Shown here: piece by piece, positions 8,272 to 15,585 of the stretch
Position numbering within the stretch: position 1 is the first letter of the stretch
Layout of the letters: each line of letters starts with the position of its first letter
NCBI GenBank assembly: GCA_963847515.1
Contig: CAWKAA010000007.1
Span: 1,984,001-2,048,000 of the forward strand
DNA from: QHXW01 sp963847515
GTDB lineage: Bacteria > Acidobacteriota > Terriglobia > Bryobacterales > Bryobacteraceae
DNA: 64,000 nucleotides
Direction: 5' to 3'
Position numbers and translations under genes: made by a program
The notes under the pieces: generated by a model
What the model was told of the DNA's origin: nothing
Seen by the model: only the letters and a program-made list of their open reading frames with translations
Databases searched by the model: none

Positions 8272-8453
8272 AAGACAATTATAGCCGCGAATGAACGTGA
8301 ATACACGCTGATGGCCCACAGCTCCTTGATGGGTCCCCATCAGCCAGCGTTTGAGCAGCGAGACCACTCGATGCAGTCGCGGAAGATGCATAGCGACGCC
8401 GCCAGGAATAAATGATTGCTGACGTTGTAGACTGAGAATGAACGAGGTTTTGA

Positions 8454-8690
8454 GTGCCAGAAACACTGATCAGCTCCGACCCCAAGATCATGATGGGCAA
8501 ACCGACCATTGCGGGGACTCGGATCACCGTCGAATCGATATTGGAAAAGCTCGCTGCTGGAGAGACCGTGGAACAAATCGTGTCTGAGCATCCGCGTCTG
8601 ACGCCTGAAGGTGTTCGAGCAGCGATCGCGTTCGCTGCCGAGGCGCTCCGGGCGGATGTTGTCTATCCGGCTGAGAAAGTTACGGGTTGA
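8454..8690 (+). CDS. DUF433-family antitoxin
   Basis: 78 residues from GTG 8454. The whole sequence is the DUF433 pattern: ISSDPKIMMGKPTIAGTRIT, VESILEKLAAGETVEQIV, and PRLTPEGVRAAIAFAAEAL, a helix-turn-helix-like fold found as the antitoxin of two-gene modules. The stop overlaps the TTG start of the DUF5615 gene (8687), so translation is probably coupled. The module is intact, unlike the neighbouring dead one at 7.0-7.3 kb. Neutralising the partner toxin and repressing the operon is the expected role from the family. Confidence 0.85.
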   Translation: MPETLISSDPKIMMGKPTIAGTRITVESILEKLAAGETVEQIVSEHPRLTPEGVRAAIAFAAEALRADVVYPAEKVTG

Positions 8691-9043
8691 GGATCGCCGC
8701 GGATGAGAACGTCGACAAACAGATCGTCGATAGACTCCGCGTTGATGGGCACGATGTCCTGTATATCGCCGAATTAGACCCCGGCATCGATGATGATGCA
8801 GTTCTCGTGAAAAGCCGCGAGTCACACGCCGTGTTGCTGACCGCAGACAAGGATTTCGGAGAACTTGTGTTCCGTCAGCGTCTCCTTCATTCGGGAGTCT
8901 TGCTCATTCGGCTCACGGGCCTTGAGGCGGAAACCAAGGCGGAGGTTGTGGCGAAAGCCTTTGAGCAGCACGCGGACGAGTTGAAGCTGGGATTTGCAGT
9001 TCTGTCCAAGCGGTCCCTTCGGCTTCGGAAGCGGCCTGCGTAG
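8687..9043 (+). CDS. DUF5615 PIN-like toxin
   Basis: 118 residues from TTG 8687, overlapping the antitoxin stop by 4 bases. The sequence starts MRIAADENVDKQIVDRLR, giving the first acidic PIN residue in the ADENV motif, then GHDVLYIAELDPGIDDDAVL and LLTADKDFGELVFRQ with the conserved DKDFG. This is the DUF5615 / Mut7-C-like PIN fold, a presumed ribonuclease toxin. The DUF433/DUF5615 pair is a common bacterial toxin-antitoxin arrangement. An ISL3-type element lies 224 bases downstream. Confidence 0.85.
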   Translation: MRIAADENVDKQIVDRLRVDGHDVLYIAELDPGIDDDAVLVKSRESHAVLLTADKDFGELVFRQRLLHSGVLLIRLTGLEAETKAEVVAKAFEQHADELKLGFAVLSKRSLRLRKRPA

Positions 9044-9258
9044 TGCGTGGCCATCGCCCTCAGGTTCGAATCCACACTGGACACGTTTCGAACTTTTGTA
9101 GCTTGAGATCGCCCGCACTCGAACAGAGTGAACTTCTTCAGTATCTCCTACTTGACCGCAAGGTCCTTTCGTGCATCCAGTCTGGGTATCCAGGCTGAAT
9201 GCATCTCGAACGGCGAAGCCTAAAATAGATAAGGCATCCTGAGCCCCCCGCATGGTTT

Positions 9259-9266
9259 CATTTATT
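9259..9266. repeat. 8-bp target-site duplication, left copy
   Basis: CATTTATT immediately before the left terminal repeat of the IS. The identical octamer follows the right end at 10580-10587. Confidence 0.9.
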
Positions 9267-10579
9267 GGCTCTGAACGAGAATCTGAAAAGAGCATAATTT
9301 CACGCGGCTTTCCGCAAGACGAGGAATTCGGTTTTCAGGGCGGCCAACCTCTGGGCTTTCAATAATAGGTAGTGCAGGTTGGTGTAGCCTCGGCCGCGCC
9401 GGAGAAGGGCTTTGATGTTTCCGTTAATGGCCTCGACGACTCCGAAGCGAACCGGCACGCGGCAGTAGTTCAGGATGCCGTCCAGGTGATCGAGCAGCAT
9501 CTCCGCCAGCTTCTGAAAGGGTCTAAGCCGCTGCCATCGAAGTTGATCCATCCAACGCTGCAGGTAGCGCACCATCGCACCTTCATAGCGGTAGGTCCAC
9601 AACCGGTCCAGACTTTCTTTGAGCAGATAAGCTTTCATCACGCGGCGGTTCAGCGCAAAAAGTCCGTTGAGTTCCTGCCGCTTGCGTGACTCCAGATTCA
9701 CCCAGCGCGTCAGCAGCAGCCAGCGTTTGCCTTTCACGATTCCGCGCATGCGGCCACCCTTGCGGAAGAACTCGGCCCGCCGCACTTCATCGACGGCCTG
9801 GTTGGCGTGCTGCATGATGTGAAACTTGTCGTAGACGATGCGGGCCTCGGGAAGCCAGTGCTGGATGCTGTTGGTGAACGCGGGCCACATGTCTACGCAC
9901 ACCGCCTTCACGCGCAGTCTTTGGAACTGGCTCAACTCCTGGCCCAGAAAGGCATCCAGAGTTTCCTGCTTCCGATCCCGTCCAAACCAGAGCGGTTCGC
10001 CGGTTTCCAGATTGCTGACCACTGTCAGGAACTTCGTCTTCTTACCTAGATAAATCTCGTCCACGCCCATGTGCCGCCGAGCAGGCTTTCTTCTCTTCCT
10101 ATTCCAGCGCTCCAGGCATCTCAGATCGATCGCGCGCACGGTGCTGGCTGCCAGTCCGAACTGCCGGGCCACCTGGCGGGCGGCTGCCGCATCGCAGGCC
10201 AATCCCACGGCATCCTCAAAATCTTTGCTGAAGGGCGCCTTCGCAGGCAACTGCGGCACTTGCTCTGTCTTGAGCCCGCACTTGGGGCAGCGGACCCGAT
10301 AATACTCAACCATCACCGTGGTCTGGTACTTGCGCCAAGGCAGGTCTCGCACCTCACGCTCCCGCACTTCTTCGATCTTGGAAGCTTTCCCGCCGCACCC
10401 CGAGCAGATCAGCACCCGGTTGTCTCGCTTCCGCCGCACCCACAGCCGCAGCTTTCGCGTGCGCTCGTCGATCTCATGCCGGTAAACCCGGTACCCCGGC
10501 CAGTCCAGAATCTTTGTAAACTCGCTCTCGGTCAATCCCGCAGAGTTTAACCCACTCTTTCACATTCCTGCTCAGAGCC
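9267..10579 (-). mobile_element. ISL3-family insertion sequence, 1313 bp
   Basis: The element is bounded by imperfect inverted repeats of about 25 bases, 9267-9292 (starting GGCTCTGAACGAGAATCTGA) and the complement of 10555-10579 (GGCTCTGAGCAGGAATGTGA), and flanked by exact 8-bp direct repeats CATTTATT. It carries one intact transposase. The intact ends, intact gene and perfect duplication indicate a recent insertion. The 8-bp duplication and ~25-bp ends fit ISL3. It entered codon 5 of the small zinc-ribbon gene. Confidence 0.92.
9300..10535 (-). CDS. ISL3-family transposase
   Basis: 411 residues. The N-terminus has two zinc knuckles, CSGCGGKAS (about residues 44-52) and CPKCGLKTEQ (about 83-92), as in ISL3 (IS204/IS1001/IS1096/IS1165) transposases. 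An HTH follows (AAARQVARQFGLAASTVRAI), then the DDE core: MGVDEIYLGKK (first Asp about 155), VCVDMWPAFTNSIQHWLP with the second Asp (about 215), HIMQHANQAVDEVRR, and the final Glu in RFGVVEAINGNIKALLRRGRG (about 365-385). Length is typical. The frame is uninterrupted, so the element may be active. Confidence 0.95.
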   Translation of the reverse strand: MTESEFTKILDWPGYRVYRHEIDERTRKLRLWVRRKRDNRVLICSGCGGKASKIEEVREREVRDLPWRKYQTTVMVEYYRVRCPKCGLKTEQVPQLPAKAPFSKDFEDAVGLACDAAAARQVARQFGLAASTVRAIDLRCLERWNRKRRKPARRHMGVDEIYLGKKTKFLTVVSNLETGEPLWFGRDRKQETLDAFLGQELSQFQRLRVKAVCVDMWPAFTNSIQHWLPEARIVYDKFHIMQHANQAVDEVRRAEFFRKGGRMRGIVKGKRWLLLTRWVNLESRKRQELNGLFALNRRVMKAYLLKESLDRLWTYRYEGAMVRYLQRWMDQLRWQRLRPFQKLAEMLLDHLDGILNYCRVPVRFGVVEAINGNIKALLRRGRGYTNLHYLLLKAQRLAALKTEFLVLRKAA

Positions 10580-10587
10580 CATTTATT
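10580..10587. repeat. 8-bp target-site duplication, right copy
   Basis: CATTTATT, identical to 9259-9266 on the other side of the IS. Confidence 0.9.
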
Positions 10588-11120
10588 CATATCGCGGACA
10601 AGAACGACGAGGAGTCCATAGTGAAGAACGGAATCAGGTCGGCCAAGCGCAAGACAGGCCCTCGAGGTGTATACGCTGTCCCGGTCGTCCCTAGTTACGC
10701 GACAACTCATCAATGGGCCCGAGAGTTAAAGAGGCGAGGTGTCAGGACATTGCTGTGCGTGCAGTTTAGAATTCCGGATAATGAGCTCGTTCGGGTCGGT
10801 AAATACAACGCCGAAAAACTGGAGATCACTGCTTCCGAAGCAGCCGCGGCCTTCCTGAAGCACACCGATCCAATGGGATTAGAAGCGATAGTTCCCAGGA
10901 GGATCATGCCCAAAGAAACAAACGAACCTATCTGGCTCCGCGAATCACCGGTTGGCGCTACTATCCGGCTGCAAAAGGCAAAAAGCCATTCTGTCACTGT
11001 AAATTCTGTAATCGCGGAGAGATACGAGCTCAGCGCCTGATCCGGGAAGACGCCTGAGATCGAGTGACGAACTCGGGTCGCCCTAAAATACAGAATCGAA
11101 ACGCCGATTTCCTATGTCTT

Positions 11121-11164
11121 CCCTGTCCGGACTCGAACTGAAACCTTCGGATTAACAGTTCGCC
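11121..11164 (-). other. 3'-half tRNA-Asn-like fragment (possible attachment scar)
   Basis: On the minus strand the bases read GGCGAACTGTTAATCCGAAG, then GTTTCAGTTCGAGTCC and GGACAGGG. This resembles the anticodon arm of tRNA-Asn (loop CTGTTAA, anticodon GTT), variable loop and T-arm with TTCGAGTCC; aligned from memory with E. coli tRNA-Asn it agrees at most positions of the anticodon-to-T-arm part. The D-arm and 5' acceptor are absent, and the stems have mismatches, so it is not a functional tRNA. It overlaps the last codons of rsmI. Confidence 0.45.
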
Positions 11165-11985
11165 TTGTCCCGCTGCGTCTGCCGGTAGACTTCCCTTTTC
11201 GATAGCCCCCGCTTGCGAGCCACTTCCTTTATCGCGTCCATTCGGCTCATGCCGGCGCGCTCACAGGCTTCTACTGCTTCTTCGACGGTGGTGGAGTCGG
11301 CGGGCGGTGCCTCAGCCTTTCCGATCAACAGTGTGATCTCGCCCTTCGTTGCGGGCCTTGACTCCAGAGTCGCGCGGACTTCGGCTACCGGACCGCGCAG
11401 AAATTCCTCGTGAATTTTGGTCAGCTCGCGCGCCACCACCACATGCCGGGTCCCCAGCACCTGTTCGACGTCTGCCAGCGCGGCCAGAATGCGGTGCGGC
11501 GCTTCGTAAAAGATCAGCGTGGACGGGTGTTCACGGAGCGATTCGAGCGTCCGGATCCTTTGGCCGGATTTCGCCGGCAAAAATCCGCCGAAGTAAAACG
11601 AATCGGTAGGAAGTCCCGAAGCCGCAAGCGCGGCCACCACCGCGGAAGGTCCGGGGACAGGAATCACCTGGATGCCCGCGGCAATGGCGGCGGCGACCAC
11701 GCGATATCCCGGATCGGACACCAGGGGCATACCTGCATCCGACACCAGCGCCACGCTGGCGCCGGCAAGCAGTTTCTCCACGAGCTCTTGCGCCCGCGTC
11801 GCTTCGTTGTGTTCGTGATAGCTTGTCAGCGGCCTGGAAATGCCGTAGTGATCCAGCAGCTTTCGGGTATGCCGGGTATCCTCGCACGCGATCAGGTCCA
11901 CTTCGCGCAGGATGCGCAGGGCCCGATGCGTAATGTCTTCCAGGTTGCCAATAGGCGTGGCGACCAGATAGAGGTGTCCGGTCAT
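11152..11985 (-). CDS. rsmI: 16S rRNA (cytidine(1402)-2'-O)-methyltransferase RsmI
   Basis: 277 residues from ATG 11985. It begins MTGHLYLVATPIGNLEDITH, the family start, followed by LIACEDTRHTRKLLDHYGI, SYHEHNE, the glycine loop LVSDAGMPLVSDPGYR, the S-adenosylmethionine-binding VIPVPGPSAVVAALAASGLP, and EAPHRILAAL. RsmI 2'-O-methylates C1402 in the 16S rRNA decoding centre. An in-frame ATG at 12039 would add 18 residues and overlap the upstream deacetylase by 20 bases; I prefer the family-typical start. The last residues (KANC) are encoded by the tRNA-Asn-like fragment, so the natural C-terminus may have been replaced. The gene closes the mla operon. Confidence 0.93.
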   Translation of the reverse strand: MTGHLYLVATPIGNLEDITHRALRILREVDLIACEDTRHTRKLLDHYGISRPLTSYHEHNEATRAQELVEKLLAGASVALVSDAGMPLVSDPGYRVVAAAIAAGIQVIPVPGPSAVVAALAASGLPTDSFYFGGFLPAKSGQRIRTLESLREHPSTLIFYEAPHRILAALADVEQVLGTRHVVVARELTKIHEEFLRGPVAEVRATLESRPATKGEITLLIGKAEAPPADSTTVEEAVEACERAGMSRMDAIKEVARKRGLSKREVYRQTQRDKANC

Positions 11986-12019
11986 GTCGTAGATCGCAGG
12001 CGGAAGCGCCTGCGCCACT

Positions 12020-12868
12020 TTAAGATCGCCATCTCTCATTCAGCGTGCGATAGTCCACTAGTTCCACGCCGCATTCCTCGAGTGCGCGGCGCGCCTCCGG
12101 CGAAGTGAGCGCAGCCAGTTCCCGTTCGCGGCTTTCTTTGAGGCGCGTCCGCGCCGCACGAAGCTCGCCGGTCGAGTGTCCCGGGTGGCACATCAGTTCT
12201 GTAGATCCCTCCGGCAGCGCACGGATCAGCGCCACCAGTTCGCGGGTCTGGAACCGTCCGGTGATCTGGAATCCTGCGAAATGGTCGGTTGTCCGGCAAT
12301 GGTGCTTCGCCAGGACACGATGAAAACGGGCGCGCACCACGCTGAGACCGTCGCTCGTGACTCGTTTCAACCATGGGGCTCCGCCGCGCGCCGCGGTAAG
12401 CGGAAGATCGAAAGGGCGGCGAACCCAGGACGCGCCGGACTCTTCTGCGATGCGCGCCACCGCCTCCAGCACCGACGGTGCCAGATGCGTGTGCTTGTGG
12501 GTGTCCATGTGCGTCAACCGGATTCCTGCATCCAGAATGCGCTTCACCTGCGCCGACAACTCGTCATAGATGCGGATACGCCGCGCGGCGATCGCGGCGA
12601 ATAGCTGGGGAATTCCCGGCGGCAGCTCTTTGCCCGGCGTCGCGAGCGCGGGGCCGCCAACCAGTACCAGATGCGCCCCGAGATCGAGCCGCGGATTCTC
12701 GCGCGCCAATCGCACGGCATCGTCGAAAGCCGGTCCATTGGCCATGAGCGTCGTGGCGGTCAAGATACCATGCTGATGCGCTTCAACGATTCCCTCATTG
12801 ACATCGCGCGTGAAGCCGAAGTCGTCGGCATTCACTACCAGTTGTTTTCCGGAGGTCTGCAGAATCAA
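12020..12868 (-). CDS. ChbG/HpnK-family polysaccharide or lipid-sugar deacetylase
   Basis: 282 residues. The YdjC/ChbG/HpnK pattern is complete: LVVNADDFGFTRDVNEGIVE with the catalytic/metal Asp pair (residues 14-15), DLGAHLVLVGGPAL with the first metal His (about 65), and THMDTHKHTHLAPSVLEAV with the second (about 122-126), then TELMCHPGH near the C-terminus. Family members deacetylate chitobiose or hopanoid glycolipids. Position right behind mlaD (4-base ATGA overlap) fits an envelope-lipid role such as the HpnK branch, but no other hopanoid gene is in view. Confidence 0.88.
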   Translation of the reverse strand: MILQTSGKQLVVNADDFGFTRDVNEGIVEAHQHGILTATTLMANGPAFDDAVRLARENPRLDLGAHLVLVGGPALATPGKELPPGIPQLFAAIAARRIRIYDELSAQVKRILDAGIRLTHMDTHKHTHLAPSVLEAVARIAEESGASWVRRPFDLPLTAARGGAPWLKRVTSDGLSVVRARFHRVLAKHHCRTTDHFAGFQITGRFQTRELVALIRALPEGSTELMCHPGHSTGELRAARTRLKESRERELAALTSPEARRALEECGVELVDYRTLNERWRS

Positions 12869-13938
12869 AATATCGTGAGCCTGATGCTCAGGAACTTCTT
12901 GGGGTTCGCCCGCATGTCTTTGATCAGCTGGTGCAGCTCGCCGGTTGCTCCGTTCAAAGTTTCGTACAACTGCGGGTTCACCATCAGTTGTCCCAGCGTC
13001 CCCTGCCCGGAGTTTACTTTATCGATGGTAGTGTCGATCTTGGCAATGAGCTGGTTCATCTGGTTGTATAGTTGTTCATCTTTCAGGAGCTTGCCCGCTG
13101 TGCCCTTACCCGCCTGCAACTCGGTCAGCATTTGATTAAACTGGGTGGTAGCGGCGCGCAAGTCAGTGTAGAGCGCCTCGTCCTTGAAGAGCTTGCCCGC
13201 TGTGCCGTGTCCTTGCTGGAATTCCACCAGGATGGCGTTCAATTTGTCGAGCGCCGCATGCACATCGTTCGACAGCGTGTCGTCATAAAGCAGCCGGCTG
13301 ATGGTGCCCTTGCCTGTGCGAACATCGGTCAAGATCTGTTGTGTTTCTGCGATGGCGCTGTTCAATCGCGTGTATAGTTCCTCGTCCTTGAGAAATTTGC
13401 CGATGTTGCCTTTACCAGCCTCCACATCGTTCAGGATCGAATTCGCGCGGCCCAGCAGACTCTGTAGTTGCGCCAGCAAATTCGCGCTCTGCGCCATCAG
13501 CTCCGGAATGTCCTGGTTGGGAACGCTGGCAATTTCGTCCCCCGGCTGCACGTGATCGGCCTGTGTGCCCTTGGTGATGTTGATGAACTTATCGCCCAGC
13601 AAATTGGAAGCTGCGATTCCGGCCCTGGAGTCCTTGGGAATCTCCGCCATGAAGCTAGACCGGATATCCATGTCCACCTCGACGATGCGGCGCGGGTCCT
13701 TCTGCCCGGATAACTTGAGCGCCTCTACGTCGCCTACCGGAATCCCATTCAGGCGAACGGGCGCGTTTTCCGTCATGCCCGAAGAGTCGTCCATGAACGT
13801 GCGCAGCTGAAATGTGGGGTGAAAGAGATTCTTGGTGCCCGTGAGCAGAAAAATCAACACCCCGGCGATGACCATGGCGGTGATGGCCATGATGCCGACG
13901 CGAAGCTGAGCGAAGCTAACCTTCTTAGGATCGGCCAT
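12865..13938 (-). CDS. mlaD: MCE/MlaD-family lipid-transport substrate-binding protein
   Basis: 357 residues. One transmembrane helix (about 15-32, LRVGIMAITAMVIAGVLIF), an MCE domain (about 38-120, FRTFMDDSSGMTENAPVRLN and GIPVGDVEALKLSG), then a long helical tail of heptad-like segments with recurring GKGTAGKLLKDEQLY-type units (about 165-310), five or six copies. MlaD rings bridge the inner membrane and carry lipids through the periplasm, and the repeated GxGTxGxLLxD tail is common in the family. It is the third gene of an mlaE-mlaF-mlaD operon. Confidence 0.93.
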   Translation of the reverse strand: MADPKKVSFAQLRVGIMAITAMVIAGVLIFLLTGTKNLFHPTFQLRTFMDDSSGMTENAPVRLNGIPVGDVEALKLSGQKDPRRIVEVDMDIRSSFMAEIPKDSRAGIAASNLLGDKFINITKGTQADHVQPGDEIASVPNQDIPELMAQSANLLAQLQSLLGRANSILNDVEAGKGNIGKFLKDEELYTRLNSAIAETQQILTDVRTGKGTISRLLYDDTLSNDVHAALDKLNAILVEFQQGHGTAGKLFKDEALYTDLRAATTQFNQMLTELQAGKGTAGKLLKDEQLYNQMNQLIAKIDTTIDKVNSGQGTLGQLMVNPQLYETLNGATGELHQLIKDMRANPKKFLSIRLTIF

Positions 13939-13941
13939 CAG

Positions 13942-14772
13942 CTATCCACCACCCTGCTTTGTGAATTTGGAGATGTAAGGATCGCGGGAAGCGACCAGCT
14001 CAGCCTGAGTGCCCTCGAACACGAGCTTGCCTTCTCGCAGCACCAGAAATTTTGTCCATCGCTGCGGCTGGTGCCCGTTCTCGCGGGCCGGGATAAGCTG
14101 GCCATTGTCAGGATTGTATCGGAAATTGGCCACCAGGTTCCCATCCTGGTAGCGATGCGTAACCATCAGAGTAGTGGTATTCGCGATATCGCGCTCCTTG
14201 ATGATGAGCGCGATGATGGTGTGAGCCGTGATGGGATCGAGCCCCGCGGTGGGGGAATCGTAGAGCAGCAGGGGCGGGTCGGTCACCACCGCCCGTGCGA
14301 TCGCCGCCCGCCGCCGCATGCCGCCAGAAAGCTCGCTCGGAAATCGCGCCAGCGTCTGGTCCAGTTCCACGAAATGCAGCGCTTCTTTTACGCGGCCCTC
14401 CACGTCGCCGGACGCGCACTGGATGGCTTTCTGATTCACCAGCGGATAGGCCACATTTTCTTCAATGGTCAGCGAATCGAACAGCGCGCTCTCCTGAAAC
14501 AGCATGCCGATCTTGCTGCGGATGTCGAAAAGCTGCTGCTCCCGCAGCCGCGTGATGTCTTGTCCAAACAGATAGACGGAGCCGGAATCGGGTTGGACCA
14601 GGCCCATGGCTGTCTTCAGCAGCACCGTCTTTCCGCTGGCTGCGGCGCCCAGGATGATGCGTGCGTCCGCCTCGTACACTTCGAAGGAGAGATCGTCCAG
14701 GGCCGGAACGCCGTCGAAAGAGACGGTGACATGGTCGAATCGCAGAATCGATTTCGCATTCGTCGCGGCCAT
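13942..14772 (-). CDS. mlaF: MlaF-type ABC transporter ATPase
   Basis: 276 residues. Walker A is GAAASGKTVLLKT (about 37-49), the Q-loop lies in IGMLFQESALFDSLT, the signature is LSGGMRRRAAIARAV (about 148-162) and the Walker B/D-loop is LLLYDSPTAGLDP. The residue after the Walker B Asp is Ser (codon TCC) where most ABC ATPases have the catalytic Glu. The rest is normal, and the H-loop His is present (LMVTHRYQDG). It energises the MlaE permease for phospholipid transport. Start ATG 14772 overlaps the stop of mlaE by one base (TGATG). A loop of about 20 residues rich in Asn and Gln follows the H-loop. Confidence 0.92.
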   Translation of the reverse strand: MAATNAKSILRFDHVTVSFDGVPALDDLSFEVYEADARIILGAAASGKTVLLKTAMGLVQPDSGSVYLFGQDITRLREQQLFDIRSKIGMLFQESALFDSLTIEENVAYPLVNQKAIQCASGDVEGRVKEALHFVELDQTLARFPSELSGGMRRRAAIARAVVTDPPLLLYDSPTAGLDPITAHTIIALIIKERDIANTTTLMVTHRYQDGNLVANFRYNPDNGQLIPARENGHQPQRWTKFLVLREGKLVFEGTQAELVASRDPYISKFTKQGGG

Positions 14773-15543
14773 CAGGATGAGGTGATCAGTTGACTCGTGA
14801 AGATGCGGGTGAGAAAGAAAGTCAGAACGAAAATCAACACCGAGGCGGCGACCACCGCCTGCGTCGTGGCCTTGCCGACCCCCTGCGTTCCGCCGGTGGC
14901 TCGCAAGCCGTAATAGCAGCCCACCAGCGCCACCACAAACGCAAAAACCAGCGGCTTGAGAAGCCCCTGCACAAAATCATCCCATCCCAAAGCCTGCCAT
15001 ACCGTGCTCCAATACCGCCGTCCATTGAGATCGACCAGAAACACCGCCACTATGTACCCGCCGAACATGCCGACGAAATCGGCAATGATGGTGAGCAGCG
15101 GCAGCATCACGCAGGTGGCAATCAGCCGAGGCGTCACCAATTTTTGAATCGGATCGGTGCCCAGAGCGCGCATGGCGTCGATTTGCTCGGTCACCTTCAT
15201 GGAGCCGAGTTCGCTGGCCATGCCCGAAGCGTTTCGCCCAGCCACCATGAGAGCGGTCAAGCGCGGGGCCCAGTTCGCGCACCAGAGTGATCGAAACGGC
15301 CGTACCCACCTGCCCCTGCTGCCCCCACTGCGCCAGGGCGCGCGCCAGTTGCAGCGTCATCACAGCGCCGCTGAAAAATCCGGTCAGCACCACAATGAGC
15401 AGACTGCCCACGCCGATGCTGTCCATCTGCAGGATGATGTCGTCCGTATAGTGGGGCTGGCGGCAGATGTTGCGGAGTGCTCTCCCGGTGAGTAAATAGA
15501 AATCCTGAACCGCCAGAATGATTGATATTACAAAGCGGGGCAA
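14772..15543 (-). pseudogene. mlaE: MlaE-type ABC transporter permease, one frameshift
   Basis: The two halves make a complete MlaE permease of about 256 residues: MPRFVISIILAVQDF, GVGSLLIVVLTGFFSGAVMT and SITLVRELGPAL in one frame, then TALMVAGRNASGMASELGS, MRALGTDPIQKLVTPRLIA and GKATTQAVVAASVLIFVLT in the next. The join is near 15258, where one extra base seems present between codons for Leu and Thr. The family's hallmark ELGPxLTALMVAGRxGSA region is exactly where the break falls. Because both halves are perfectly conserved, a sequencing error is a strong possibility. It is the first gene of the mla operon, which supplies the membrane channel. Confidence 0.9.
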
Positions 15544-15585
15544 GCCGTAGCCACCTCGTTCACGATGCTACCATACAACTAAATT

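Larger units (their letters stand above)
9251..11057 (+). pseudogene. Uncharacterised small zinc-ribbon protein split by an IS element
   Basis: Removing the IS and one copy of its 8-bp target duplication joins ATG GTT TCA TTT ATT (9251-9265) to CAT ATC GCG GAC (from 10588) in frame, giving MVSFIHIADKNDEESIVKNG and continuing through GVYAVPVVPSYATTHQWARE and ITASEAAAAFLKH. At about 10920 a one-base deletion interrupts PKE; the next frame resumes as RTYLAPRITGWRYYPAAKG and ends CHCKFCNRGEIRAQRL, a CxCxxC zinc-ribbon tail, with TGA at 11055-11057. Total about 155 residues. The N-terminal HIADKN..ESIVKNGI pattern resembles the start of ADP-ribosyl-transferase-like folds, but this is a guess. After the insertion a GTG at 10621 could still give a shortened product. 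Confidence 0.7.

Noticed and set aside
9058..9080. GGTTCGAATCC, a perfect tRNA T-loop consensus
   Set aside because: The bases around it do not form a T-stem, and no anticodon or acceptor arms can be drawn. It lies just after the DUF5615 stop. Coincidence.
14295..15290. Long plus-strand ORFs opposite mlaF, mlaE and mlaD
   Set aside because: High-GC antisense shadows: the minus strand shows ABC ATPase and permease motifs, the plus strand none.
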